A program made the translations under genes and the position numbers. From Fragilariopsis cylindrus CCMP1102 (Eukaryota > Bacillariophyta > Bacillariophyceae > Bacillariales > Bacillariaceae), in contig FMBT01000291.1 in NCBI GenBank assembly GCA_900095095.1, positions 1 through 64,000 on the forward strand: a stretch of 64,000 bases of DNA, given 5' to 3'. Below the pieces are notes generated by a model, which was not told the origin of the DNA, ran no database searches, and saw only the letters and a list, made by a program, of their open reading frames with translations. This document shows positions 10,814 through 22,731 of the stretch, piece after piece. Within the stretch, counting starts at the first letter, position 1, and every line of letters starts with the position of its first letter.

Positions 10814-11466
10814 AATACTCTCTCTCTCTCTCTCTCTCTCTTTGAGATAAATTGGGTCGTACTATCTCGGTCGTTCGGTTGCAGTCGAGTCAATGAAAAA
10901 GTATACAGTATTCAATACTGCATTGGAAAGCAAACTCTGGTATAATGCATAGGTCCTATTACCGATAACACATTCTAACTTGCCCTGGTGCTGTGTATAC
11001 GGTACGGTACATTCCATCATTGTCATGCAGGCTGATGCTCGATGAGAAGGTATTTAAATTTGTTAAAATTTCAACTTCGCGCCCAATTTATTTATACGTA
11101 TGACGAACGTACCAGTTACTGTAGCGCATTGCTCTTTTATGTTTGTTTGCCTTAAAAAGCGTGATTTTGCATCACGTAGATTTGTTTGTACGCGAGTTTA
11201 TACGACATACCTTTTTCATTTTCCACCATCATGCAACCGTCGCGGAAAAACACAGTCAAATGACAGCATAAAGAAGAAAGGGAACATTAAAAAAAATCAT
11301 TTTCTACACATCTATCATAAAATATATCATATTCTATTCTATTCTACCTACAAGTAACTTCTTGCCATTGTAAATTATAGTAAACCAAGAGGAATAAACA
11401 ATAGCAGTCACAGTATAACAAAACATTGCTCATCTTCTATCGATCCCTAGATAAAATAAATATAGC
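10814..11466. other. Divergent intergenic region with (CT)n
   Basis: This is the upstream region shared by the SET gene and the Claspin-like gene. A (CT)n microsatellite lies at 10818-10841, directly upstream of the SET start codon. An 85-codon frame at 11100-11357 lacks protein character and was not called. Confidence 0.55.
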
Positions 11467-14400
11467 ATGCCTCGTCCTCCCACCGGTATTAGTGTTAAAA
11501 CAAAAAATACGTATTCCGGTACCGGTAATCAATGGACTATCGAAGATCCTTCCTTATTGCTGAAGAAAAAGAAAAGTAATATTGTTAACAACAATGATAA
11601 CAATAATGACGATGGCAGCAGCAATGATAATAAAAACGATAACAACGACAACAATGACAAAAATATTGAAAAAGTCGTTTCAGCGCCTGCTAAGTCTAAT
11701 GTTCATGAACTCACTAAAGATCTCATGATGATGACACCTGGTGGTGATAACAACAACGATGACGATGACGACGAGGTACCACCACCAACAACAACACAAG
11801 AACTTGATTGGGATTTGGGAGAAAATGATAATGATAATAACGACGAAGGTAATGATGAGGATGAGGATAATGATGATGAGGATAATGACGACGAAGAAGA
11901 AGAATGGAACGATAAGGTGGAAACTACTTCAGGCGGTCGTCGCAAAAAGAAAAAAAATCCAGTCGACGACAATGATTCCATTGTTTCTACCACTGAGAAA
12001 AAGTTGTCGAATGAAATGAAGAGCATTAAGGAATCCGACGACGACGTAATAACACGTGGTGATGATAACGACGACGATGATGATGATAATAATAGCGATG
12101 ACAGTGATGATGATGATGATAAGACTGTAGCGATGTCTGATAGCGATGACAGTGATGATGACAAGACCGTTGCTTCTATGATGTCGATAAACAACAACAA
12201 AGACGCCGACGACGACACTAACGACGACGTTAAAGCCAATAACGATAATATGATTGCTGCTGATATGTTCACAACGAATGATATAGCAGACAAGAATAAA
12301 AATAACGATGATGGTGATGATGAAAGTGTAAATTTTGATTCGGATTTGGATAATAACATGTCTGATGATGATGATGATGATGATGACAAAAGTAACAATG
12401 ATCGAAATCGAAAACAAGGAAAAACAAAGAGGAAGGTCAACAAGAAAATCACAACGAAAGATGATGATGACGATGATGATGACGATGAAGAAGAAGACAA
12501 ATCGGATGTTTCTCTTCCTGTGAAGGCTTCTGCGGCTGATTTTGGTGAATCAGATTCGGATTCGGATGCTAATTTCGATGATAGCGACGACGACGACGAC
12601 GACAGTGACGTTGATGAAGAAGGAATCAATGATCGAAAGCGTAAGACGAAAAAGGAAAACAAAAAGAAAATCACGAAAGATGATGATGACGATGAAGAAG
12701 AAAAAAGAAAATCGGATGTTTCTTCTCCTATGAAGGCTTCTGCAGTTGATTTCTTCGGCTCAGATTCGGGTTCGGATGCCGTGTTCGGTGATAGCGACGA
12801 CGACGACGACGACGACGACGATGATGATGATGATGATGATGCTGCTGCTGCCAATGATCAAAAGCGAAAGACCAAAAAGGACAACAAAAAGAAGAAAAAT
12901 GGCGCAGATGACGATGAAGAAGAAAGCAAGATTTCTGCTGCCGAAGATGAAAAGGACGACGATGATCAGGAAAACGTAGATGCCGAAGAATCTCCAACAG
13001 AAGACGACCAAGTTGCAAAAGGCAATGATGTCAATGAGAATAATAATCTATCGACGCCTCGACGATCCATTCGTGATCGCAAGCCACGTACGCCGTACTC
13101 AGCAGAAAGTAAAGAATCTATTTTGGTTACCACCGTTGGTGGTTCGAACACAAGCAGCAGTAGCAGCCCAACGAAGAAGACGACTACGACGACCCCCAAC
13201 GCTGCTCCCAAGAAACAAGAATTGATAGCTGCTACCGATGTCATGTTTGGTGAAACGGAGGATAAATCAACTGTTACCGTGAAACAATTTTTTACCGCTA
13301 TACAAGAAAAGTTTGAATGTAAGATGACAAAACAACGTAAGGGTATTATCCGTGAACGTCTCAGAGCACTCATTGCCAAGGCAGCAGCTAAGGCAGCTAA
13401 CGAAAACAATGACACCAGTGATGACGACGACAACAACAACAACGAAAGTAGCGATGAAGAAGAAGAGTCGGAGCAGGAGGATGCTGACGACGAAGCTTCG
13501 GTGGCTTCGGATCCAGAATCCTCTGACGATGAAGGTGGTGCAAAAACTTCCAAGGCAAGAAGAATGAAAAAGAAGAAGTTATCATCAAACAAGACCAACA
13601 AGAAGCCTAAACGACTTAGCAAGCGTAAGGCCGCCCGTGCTACCAAGGTAATGGATGCCCAAAAACTCCGCCGTAAGAAACGTATGGAGGAGTTGAAAGT
13701 CCGTAATGAGGAGATGTTATTGAACCAATCAAAGGAAGACGAAGAACGACAGGAAGCTATTGCCGCCAAGTTTGAAACAAATTCAGACGAATTACGTTTG
13801 AAACGACTCGAAGATCGTTTAGATCTACTTCAGCGATTAGACAAAACACGTATTTCGGTTGTTGAGAAGAAAGAAGAAACACCCGTCAAAAAGGAAGAAG
13901 GAAAATCTACAACAATGGCCGACGAGAACAATGCTTTTAAGAAGCAGGAAGAACTATCCGAAAGTGAAGAATCTTCATCGGACGAGGAAGATCTAGTTAT
14001 CGTCGGCATGAAGAACCCCATTAAACCATTGAAACGTCTCCTCAATCATGGTCAGTCTAGTAGTCTCGCCTTCTTGAACCAAATTCGTTCTCCCACGAAC
14101 AAGAAGAAGACTTCTAGACCTAAAGCAGAGATTCAAAAGAACAACAAGGATGGTATGATTTTGTCGCCGGGTAGAAGTATGGGGGCTCGATTTGCCCTGA
14201 GAAACGCCCTTAAGCAAAAGCAACGGAGTGTAGGGAACCGTTGGTTGGCCCGAGAATTGGGATACAAGACAGAAGAGGATCATTTGAAAGACTGCAAGAC
14301 TGCTGCTGAGCAGAAGCGTGGAATAGTAGTCAAGCTAGAACAGGAACGTCTCAAGGCGAACGAACGAAAGCAATTACGTGAACGAATCATGTTACAGGAA

Positions 14401-16480
14401 CAAAATTATGTTGCTGAAATTGATCCTGACGACGATCCCGACGATGAGGCGTACGTCGAAAATGACGATGAAAGTCCACCCGCTGAAGATGCAGAGGAAG
14501 AGGACGAAGAAATGGCGAAGGAAATCGAGCAAGAAGAGGCAAAAGAAAAGGGTCCTGATGACATGGAAGTTGAAAGCCAAAGTGGAGTAGCAAATAATGA
14601 CAACGAGACGACCACTACAGAGGACAAACAAGAAATTCCCTCTGCATTGGATTTAGGAGTCGATTCGAATGGAAATTCTGTGGTCGTTGACAGTAAAGAA
14701 GTAGAAGCAGAAGCAGAAACTCAGCCGTTGGAAACCCAACAACCGTACATTTCCAAGACTATCGAAACCGAAACTAAGGAAGGTCATGAGAAAGACTCGG
14801 AATCGTTTGTCGAAGAACCTGTGCTAGGTGGGGCAAACAAAGAATGCGTATCACCGTCAAAGGATGATTTGGAGCTAGACGGCAACGATCAATCTCCCTT
14901 TGATTCAACTGTTGGAAACGATCTAGAAGTCATCACCGAGACTATTACCGCGCCTGACGAGAGTGTGGTCACTCCAGAAAAGAAAGATGACGCTTCAGAT
15001 GATGAGGAAGAACTTGAATTCGATGATAGTGTCATCCAGAATGATAAAGAGTCTCCCAAGGACCCGAATCGTTCTAGAAATGCTGGGTGGCAGGCTATGT
15101 TGAAGCGGGAGGCAGAAAAACTTAAGAAGCAGAAGAAACGAAAGGGAGGGGGAGGACTTTTGGATGAGGAAGCCGAAGAAGAGGAAGAGGAGGAAGTTGC
15201 TGGTCTTGAAGATTTCGGTTTTTCGATTTCAAAGAAAAAAAAGGACAACGAGGACGATGAAGGTCCTACTGACCAACTCGATGAGGACGACTTAAAACAT
15301 GTTGTTGATGACGTCTCCGATGATGAAGGTGACGAGGATGCTGGAAGATTAGCACGTATCCGACTAGAACAACGAGAGGAAAAGGATAGCCACAAAGAGA
15401 TGCTTCGTCGTATGCGGGAAGGTTACGATGGTCGTCGTGGAGGTATTGCCGGTGGCGGTACTGGTGCGAGAGGTATGCATCGCTTTGATCAATTAGTTGC
15501 CGCAGATAATCGAAATGATGCGAAGCGCCTTGGACTTCTTAACGATGACGAATTAGATAGTGATGATGAAAAGGAAGGAGAAAAATCAAAGTCCAATGAC
15601 GTAGACGAGGAAGAAGACGAAACTGCGCTCCTCGACAAGATGTTAAAGGACCGTTTCTTGCATCGTAGCGATGCTGACTTGGAGGAAAACTTCTCTGACG
15701 ATGAAGAGGAGGAAGAGAACGAGGTAGCAAAAGGTATGTTCTACAATTTTTTTACGATTGTCCTTTCTTAGCCACGGGAGAAAAAAATTGAACTGTACTG
15801 TTCTTTCAATATTCGATGACTAATATTCTTTCTGTATCATTTTTTTCATCTCAATCTTGCCCCAGAAAACCCGGACGAAATTCACGATGAAGACGTTAAA
15901 ACTCAGGAACGTCTAGCTAAGCGATTTGCGAAGCGTGCTAGGATGCAACGATTGGAGGAACAGTACGGGGATAGCCAAGAATTTTCTCAACAACGACTCA
16001 TCGACGAAGATGTTAGCATGAAGGAAGAGCTAAGTAATATGCGCTGTGGTCTTGTTCGTCGTTCTTCTTCCCTTTCGCGTCGCAGTTCGCAATCTTCTGG
16101 CACGAGCAGTAGTTCGGGCCTTTGTCGAGAAAACGTCAACTTAATGCTGAATTGTCTAGCTCGACAAGTAGAAGTAGTGGTGGGTCGTTTCTTCAAAAGA
16201 CGTCTGGAAGCCTTTCTATTGCTTTGCGGGCAAGTAAGAAACAAAAGCGCAAGTCGTCATTCTTGGGAGGAAGTAAGGGTGTGGATGGGAAGGAAATGAG
16301 TGGAGTTTACAAAACGTTCAGCTTGGTCATGTTATATTCAACAGCCAGACAACAAGTCAAAGTGGATTTGGATCCTTCTCCAATTCAAACCATGGGAATT
16401 CTAACACACAAACGGGTAAACGAAAGCAGGGACCATCAACTGCCAGTCTATTTAGCAAAGTTTCTGGCGTTACCAAATAG
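11467..16480 (+). CDS. Claspin/Mrc1-like acidic replication-checkpoint protein
   Basis: Exon 1 is 11467-15733 (1422 codons), the intron is 15734-15865 (132 bases, phase 1, GTATGT..CCCAG), and exon 2 starts at 15866. The protein is extremely acidic, with Asp/Glu runs over the first 500 residues and three diverged tandem repeats of about 80 residues (around 12350-12900) sharing SDV-P-KASA-DF and KRKTKK blocks. Conserved-looking parts are VKQFFTAIQEKFE, the helical FALRNALKQKQRSVGNRWLA region and a C-terminal acidic part ending QERLAKRFAKRARMQRLEEQ. That basic block plus a Ser-rich tail (SFLGGSKG, TASLFSKVSG) resembles the Mrc1/Claspin C-terminus, which links the replication fork to checkpoint kinase. 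In exon 2 the most protein-like reading changes frame near 16125 and 16310 and then stops at 16478-16480. Assignment is by overall character and is moderate. Confidence 0.55.
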
Positions 16481-16985
16481 TAGAATGGGTTTTATTTGCA
16501 TGAGAATTGGTACCATCTTTTGAAGCACAAAAAACAATAAAGGATAATAGCTATGTAAGCCTTAAAAATAATAATCTTATGAAAAAAAGACGAGCACGTA
16601 ACTTTATGAACTTTTATACTGTATATCGAATCTCTAATCTATTGAATAACTAGTAGCTAGTAACGTATACTACTTGATCAGTTTCGATAGATAGATATAC
16701 ATCTCTGCTTGTAGCTAGATAAATACTATTACTATATTATACGGGACTGGATTTGATCACGAAATAGTAAAGAATTCATTACAAAAAGGAATTTCACAAA
16801 TCAAATCACTCCCATCACACCATCATCACAAACCACAAACCACAAACCTAAATTTCTCATTCTTGTTTCATATCTGCTGTACCGCGTATGGCATGATAGT
16901 AGTTCGGATGCTGTGGTCACGAAGATAATCTATTCCGGCTGTCGTTTTCCATATACAATCTGCGTGCCATATTCAGTATCATATC
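16481..16985. other. Intergenic
   Basis: A tandem gene-to-gene spacer. AT-rich; nothing recognised. Confidence 0.5.
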
Positions 16986-18242
16986 ATGTTCTCTAGCAAT
17001 TGTGGTAAAATAGCCACGAGATTTATGCTCGGAGGGTTTCATATGACAACATCAACCGCAAAGCTATATAATCCATCCTTTTGCTATCGCACCTTTTCTA
17101 CAATACCCCCGTCGAACAGCGAAAATGACAATGGCATGAAACCGATTATGAATAGGAAGACCAGTAAACTTTCGACTATCATCGAACCACCCGTAAGAGG
17201 CCGTCCTTTTCCTCGAAATTTTCCTCGTAGTTCTGGTCCTGCCAATTCTAAATCTATTAATCATAACAGCAACAACAAGCATCGCCGTCCAGCTCCTACA
17301 ACGAAAAGAGTATTTGTCAACACCCAGAATAATGATCAACCGCAAAATCTTCCTAATCATCGAAATCAACACGAAATTAGATTTGGTCCATCATCATCGT
17401 CGTCGTCAATCAAACCAGGAGATGAACACGGGTCGTATCCTATCATTGCTCTAAACGTGGCTCGATCCATTGATCTATCGAAGGTTATCGCCAATGTTTT
17501 CACGACTAAGGGTGTGAGGAAGATGAGAGAACGACTGAGTGTGGTGTTACAGCTTCAACCGAATTCAGACATGACAGAAACTGCTAGATTCGTAGCAGTA
17601 TTCAGATACGGATCGGTTGTGTTTTTCAATGTATCCCCGAAAGAGATAGCACAATTGGTTGAAGAAATCAAACGGAATTCTGTAGGAACAGTATCGTCCG
17701 GCAAAGAGCGGAAGGAACGATATTGCGTCCACGTTCAACCCCCTGGTGTCAATACCGCAATTGATGATGACAACGTTGATGATGATGTGACGGGAGACTA
17801 TTGTATCGTTCCCTCTCTTGACATGAAATCTGTCGACGTTATCAGTAATATTATGGCACAAAGTGTTGCACTCGACGCGACCAATGATACAGTTGAGAAA
17901 TTACTATCTGATTTTGAGAACATCAATAACAAAGTCACCGTCGAGGGAAATCTTACCACAGTCGATCGAGATAAGATGTTTCGAGCGGTAGCAGAGAATA
18001 ATGCTATTTTCTTAAGGTTGACTAAGGTTGGAATAAAGGATAGGGTTGATACTGCCTGGACGCTGAGCCAGTATGAGAACGTTGACGAGAGGATGCGAGA
18101 AGAATTCGATATTGATCGACGGTTCGATCATATTGAATTCAAGCTTAATCTGATCCAACAAAATGCGAAGTTCTTCTTGGAAGTCTTAGCAAATCAAAAA
18201 AGCACTTCATTGGAGGTGATCATCATTGTTTTGATTTACTAG
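16986..18242 (+). CDS. DUF155 / RMND1-RMD1 family protein
   Basis: A 418-residue protein of the RMD1/Sif2/RMND1 (DUF155, PF02582) family. Members such as human RMND1 act in mitochondrial inner-membrane translation organisation. The N-terminus is basic and Ser/Thr-rich with RTFST near residue 38, consistent with a mitochondrial presequence. The family core starts near residue 190: ARFVAVFRYGSVVFFNVSP, then a DYCIVPSLDMKSVDVISNIM block, MAQSVALDATNDTVEKLL, and the long C-terminal helices RFDHIEFKLNLIQQNAKFFLE. These end in a hydrophobic segment (LEVIIIVLIY) that would be the membrane anchor. The frame stops at 18240-18242. One base out of frame the anchor continues as LECILMCIEMSG to a stop at 18341-18343, so a single-base break at the very end is likely. 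Confidence 0.75.
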   Translation: MFSSNCGKIATRFMLGGFHMTTSTAKLYNPSFCYRTFSTIPPSNSENDNGMKPIMNRKTSKLSTIIEPPVRGRPFPRNFPRSSGPANSKSINHNSNNKHRRPAPTTKRVFVNTQNNDQPQNLPNHRNQHEIRFGPSSSSSSIKPGDEHGSYPIIALNVARSIDLSKVIANVFTTKGVRKMRERLSVVLQLQPNSDMTETARFVAVFRYGSVVFFNVSPKEIAQLVEEIKRNSVGTVSSGKERKERYCVHVQPPGVNTAIDDDNVDDDVTGDYCIVPSLDMKSVDVISNIMAQSVALDATNDTVEKLLSDFENINNKVTVEGNLTTVDRDKMFRAVAENNAIFLRLTKVGIKDRVDTAWTLSQYENVDERMREEFDIDRRFDHIEFKLNLIQQNAKFFLEVLANQKSTSLEVIIIVLIY

Positions 18243-18455
18243 AATGTATTCTCATGTGCATCGAAATGAGCGGGATGGGAGAGCCATTTTTTACCTTCCT
18301 AAAAGAATTCGTGCCATCACGGCCGCCATCCATTTCCTCTTAAAAAAAACTTCTACCTAAAAGAAAGAAAACGACGAGGGAAAGCATTATTGATTGGGTG
18401 TGTAAAATAAAATTATGTCGTGTTATTTTGGATAGATGTTATCGCTACTTTGATA

Positions 18456-20567
18456 CTACGCTAATTTCGGTTTGGTCGCCACGATTAATTGTGTCGTGCC
18501 TGGTATCATATCTTCAACTTTTGGACCGACTAAACCATTTTCGGTTAACAGCTTTACGATGCGTCCAGGCCGAAGACCCATCCCTTCTGGATTGACGGTT
18601 ACATGAGTTAATGCCCACAAAGCTGCTTTTTTAGGACCCTCACCATTGTTATCAACAAAGAAATCATGAATCACAACCATACCTCCCGGTCGTAGAGCAC
18701 GAAAAGCGTTCTGGTATAGTCCCGATAAAGCATCAGATGATATAGAGCCGCTTACATAAGACATTAATACAACATCGAAAGATTCGTCTTCAATCATCCA
18801 ATTGCCTGGGTCAGCAGCTGATAGAGCCACGGTGGAAAGACGATTACGAACTTGTTCGTCCTCCTTTGATATAATTTCCTCTGCTACCTTGATAACATTT
18901 GGCAAATCTAAAATAACACAGTCCGCATCCTTTACCTTTCGAGCTGTGGCGATAGAAAATGCCCCGCTCCCTCCTCCTATATCTAACATTCGAAGGTTAG
19001 GATATTTTTCTCCCTGAGATAGTTCGGGGAGACGTTTAAGTAGTCCATAACCTGTTGCTAAAGATCCGTTGTGCTGAGCTTGGGTGTACTTTTCGCCGCG
19101 TCCGGATCTTTGTCGAACCATGCCTCATATCCGTCGGATGAGGTATCTCCTGTAAGAATCGTTGTATCCAAATCTTTCATTCTAACGTAGAATTGTGCAT
19201 CTACTTGTCCCACTATATAATCCCCCCAATACGTTTTGAACTTTTCACTAACTGCTCCGCCGAGGCCTCTGGAAGACTGAATACGTCTTCACCGCGCAGA
19301 ACTCTTCGATTGATCAACTTGAGTGCAACGCATGCGGATAATAATGTTCGAAGACGTTCTTTTGGGACTTTACAATGGGTTAGAATTTGGTTTAAAGTAG
19401 CGCCTCCTTCAACAGCATTATCTTCTCCCTTTGAGACGACATCAATAGCGTCGAATACACCTATCTTTAACGCAACCGATAATGCTTTACTTCCCATGAA
19501 GCCATACGCTATGTCATCAATCGCCGGTTGATCATCGTTCTTCTTCGAAACTTCGTCTTCGCCGCTACCGACAGTAGTAGGAGTTGATAGTGTCATTCTA
19601 GAGCTGTCCATGGTTTGTTCTAAAAATTCACCTACGAGTTCATGGAAGACTGTGGCATATCGTTGGTGTATATTGTGCTTTCCATCTGGAAGAACTGTCA
19701 ATGTCGCATCAGGAATCTGTCTAGCAATATATGTAGCATGTTTAATTTCACATACTACATCTTTTTTTCCATGCAGAACCAATGTCGGACAATCAACTTG
19801 GTGTAAGGCAGCTAAACAAATATCACCATTAGTTTCTGAATCTTGGAAGATATTAATCCAACCGTCAGTTGCGTCGTTGTTGAGCATTTGCAATCGTTCC
19901 AATCCCCCATGGATCTTTGCTTTCTCGTCACGATGAGTTTTTGACCAAGAGTTAATATCTCTCAACGATTCCCACGCTTGACATCATCTTGTGACACATA
20001 GGCTCCTCCACCGAATATTACCATGCTATTAACAGCCGCCTTCGTATCGGGATGAGCGCTAAATGAACTGCTGAGTTTGCACCATCAGACCACCCTAATA
20101 ACGAATAACGCTCATGTCCCAGCGCTTTCATAACTTTTGCTGCATCCAACGCGTCTCTGATATAAAAGTTGGTTGGATAATCTCTATGTACACGATCATT
20201 TTCGGCATTCGATTTGTATTGACTACCACCTAAACCACGCATGTCGAGGGCAATTACCGAAAAGTCATCTCCTACACTTTCATTATCGTACAAAAGATTC
20301 GAAAAGTCAGAAGTTCCAGTCCCTAATGCTCCAGGCAAACACAGCAAAGGTATGGTGCATCTGGATTTCGAATTGTCACTTGAAAATCAATACCATTGGC
20401 GGAAACAGTCTTTTCTACAACATTCTTGCCTGTCTTATTGTTGGTCGATGTAGTAGTACAGAAACTTCGAAATAATCGAACATAACCATCGTCTTTCTTC
20501 TGACAATTCTAGTTATAAGGCATCGATTAGTTAGTTGAAGAGATGCATTTCGTATCGAATTCATCAT
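18456..20567 (-). pseudogene. Alpha/beta hydrolase fused to O-methyltransferase, frame-broken
   Basis: Two enzymes in series on the minus strand. The first half is an alpha/beta hydrolase like human BPHL (valacyclovir hydrolase): LCLPGALGTGTSDF (oxyanion-hole turn), ALDMRGLGGS, LLGWSDGANSAVHLA (nucleophile elbow GWSDG) and CPTLVLHGKKDVVCEI, with HN of DGKHNIHQRY as the probable catalytic His. The second half is a plant/ASMT-type O-methyltransferase: dimerisation domain (GFMGSKALSVALKIGVFDAI), YWGDYIVGQVDAQF, LDIGGGSGAFSIATA (AdoMet motif I), FRALRPGGMVVIHDFF and a C-terminal TTQLIVATKP. A basic N-terminus may be an organelle presequence. The frame changes near 20490, 20345, 20060, 19985, 19240 and 19085, all apparently single bases, with conserved residues intact on both sides. 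This could be a recent pseudogene or an indel-rich stretch of assembly. Confidence 0.7.
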
Positions 20568-21025
20568 TTTTATTTTATACTAGTTCTTGGCAGTTGTTAT
20601 AGTTGTGCCTACTGCGGCCGCTGCAGCTGTTTAGCTGGTAGTTGTTGCTGTTGCTGTTGATGTTGATGCTGATGTTGCTCCTCCTGAGTACAACACTTCT
20701 CCGTGGTTTTTGTACAGGATTCTGTCGTCATCGATCGTCAAATACAAAAATGCTGTTGTACATATTGTATTACAATGACAAAAAAAATCAAATTAGCAAT
20801 CTATTCACTTTGTTTTCAAAAAATGAGGCTCTTCAATCTCGCCTTTGTCGGGACTGGATCAAATCCCGAATATCGTCCATCAATTATTTCTACACTACTA
20901 AAACAGTGTACCCTGGTAACGTTAGATGATGCATCATCATTGTACAATAGATAGGTAAATTTCATATAATAAGAATGTAAATACATTATTTAATCCTTCG
21001 TAGGTGAAGAACTTAACTATTGCTA
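20568..21025. other. Intergenic with GTT/GCT-rich repeat
   Basis: The spacer holds an imperfect TTGCTG/TTGATG repeat at about 20640-20680. No gene was recognised. Confidence 0.5.
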
Positions 21026-22243
21026 CTAATTTTTATTCAAAAAGTCTTGTTTTTTACCCTCGAAACCTGCCCGACTTAATCGTCGACCATCGTTCTTTTG
21101 TTTAGTAGGACCACCATTTTTATCATCCCCCTCCAATTCGATACGTTTACTACTTAAGTTGGCACCAGTTTGACCCCCAGCCTTACGTTGGTTAAGATTA
21201 TGATTACGAATATTCTGTCTTTCGTCCATATTCTGTTTAGTTGTGTCCATACGATTCTTCCATGCTTTCGCAGATTTCTTTTTCTTTGCAGCCTTTCGTT
21301 GTAATACCTTTTTAATTTTAGCAGGATCATCCTTAACACGTTCACCTGTTGCCTCCTTAATAACATTTCCCCAAACTATGTTATCAGCCTTTTCCTTATC
21401 TTCTGCCTTGCCACTCTTCTTCAACTCTTCGAGTCGTTGTTTCTTACTTTCTGCATCAGCTAATAACTTTTCAAGATTTTTGGATTTAGACAAATTCTTA
21501 AGAGCCTTATTGACCTCAGTATAATTACCATTCCCGATAGGATTCAAACCAGCTAATCGTCCAAAATCGACCTGTGATAGATCAGCAGCTCGATCACCTT
21601 TCGCACCATCTTCTGACATCTTAAATCGTTTGCTATTGCTATTCTTTTCAGCATTGGATGTTGTCTTTTTCTTATTCCGTTTAGTTGCCTCCTCTTGTCG
21701 TTTTTTCTTTTCAGCACGACGAGCAGCACGTTTACTAACAGTATTAGGATCCGATGGACGATTGCCTCGTTTTTCAGCTAGTTTGGCATGTAACTTTTCA
21801 CGTAACGCTTCAATACGAGATTTCTTATTATTATCGGTATCGGGATTGTGGCTGTGATTGCTGTGGTTGTTGTCGCTTCATCATCATCATCATCGTCTTT
21901 CGGTGCAACAATAACAGACTTAGAAGGAGACTTTCTACTAGCTTTTGTTGTGTTTGTGATGTCCGTTACATGTACTACCGGTTTTTGTGGTCCACCAGTA
22001 TTATCACCCTCTAATCGTCTCTTCGCTTGAGTTGTCGTTTCCGACAACTCAGGATCGAATTTAGCACGTTTCGATTGTTTGTTCTTTGCTCTTCTAGCCA
22101 CCTTACTGTCTTTCGAATGTCCCTTAAAGTATTTTGGATTGTAATCATCACCTGATTGACCTGCAATGTACAATTTAGTAGGAATCATATCAACCAATTC
22201 ATCGAAAATAGATTGTTCTCCTGAAGATCCACGAGTAGCTCAT
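21026..22243 (-). CDS. SURF6/RRP14 ribosome-biogenesis protein
   Basis: A nucleolar ribosome-assembly factor of the SURF6/Rrp14 family. The N-terminal Rrp14 motif is clear: FDELVDMIPTKLYIAGQSGD followed by DYNPKYFKG. The middle is an acidic/Thr linker. The C-terminal SURF6 domain is strongly basic and helical: SRIEALREKLHAKLAEKRG, KRAARRAEKKKRQEEATKR, NIVWGNVIKEATGERVKDDP, KKKKSAKAWKNRMDTTKQNM and DERQNIRNHN. In yeast and mammals these proteins take part in early 60S and 40S assembly. The probable start ATG is at 22243. Two single-base frame breaks are needed, one within the first few codons (about 22235) and one in the acidic linker (about 21850). Both domains read cleanly on either side, so I favour assembly indels over loss of the gene. 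Confidence 0.8.
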
Positions 22244-22731
22244 GATACATTGACATAATAATATATTATTCACTCTGATTATTGTTTTATAAAGTAGAGA
22301 TGATTTGATTTAATATACAATCGTATTAACGTTTGACTATTGTTAGTAGTAGTCTTGTTAATGTTAAAAATGTTGTTGAAGAAAAGTAGCTAGACAATGT
22401 AAGTATTATTTTTTGACCCTTCTTCGACCGACGTCGATACGACGATGGATCCCGTTGATTGACACAAATCGATCAGCATGATGATACAGCCAAAGAAATT
22501 GAAAATGAATGGCCGCGCTGTTTTGGTCTCTCCGCCCATACGCACAAATATTCGACTCGCGCGGCTTTTGCGCAATGGAATTTAGTTTTGATAACGTTAT
22601 TATTACCCTTTACAACATTCTTAAATAACAATAATAACGATACATCAACTCATCACAATACAGTACACTTACACCTTAAACTATCGTGGGATACAACAAC
22701 ATACCGAACGGAGAAAGGAATCGAATAGATC
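22244..22731. other. Divergent intergenic region
   Basis: This is the upstream region shared by SURF6 and the next gene. Nothing specific was seen. Confidence 0.5.

Noticed and set aside
11703-12854. A 383-codon minus-strand frame opposite the Claspin-like gene
   Set aside because: It is the antisense of GAY/GAR runs and reads as endless Ser/Leu. The plus-strand frame is far longer and has real domains.
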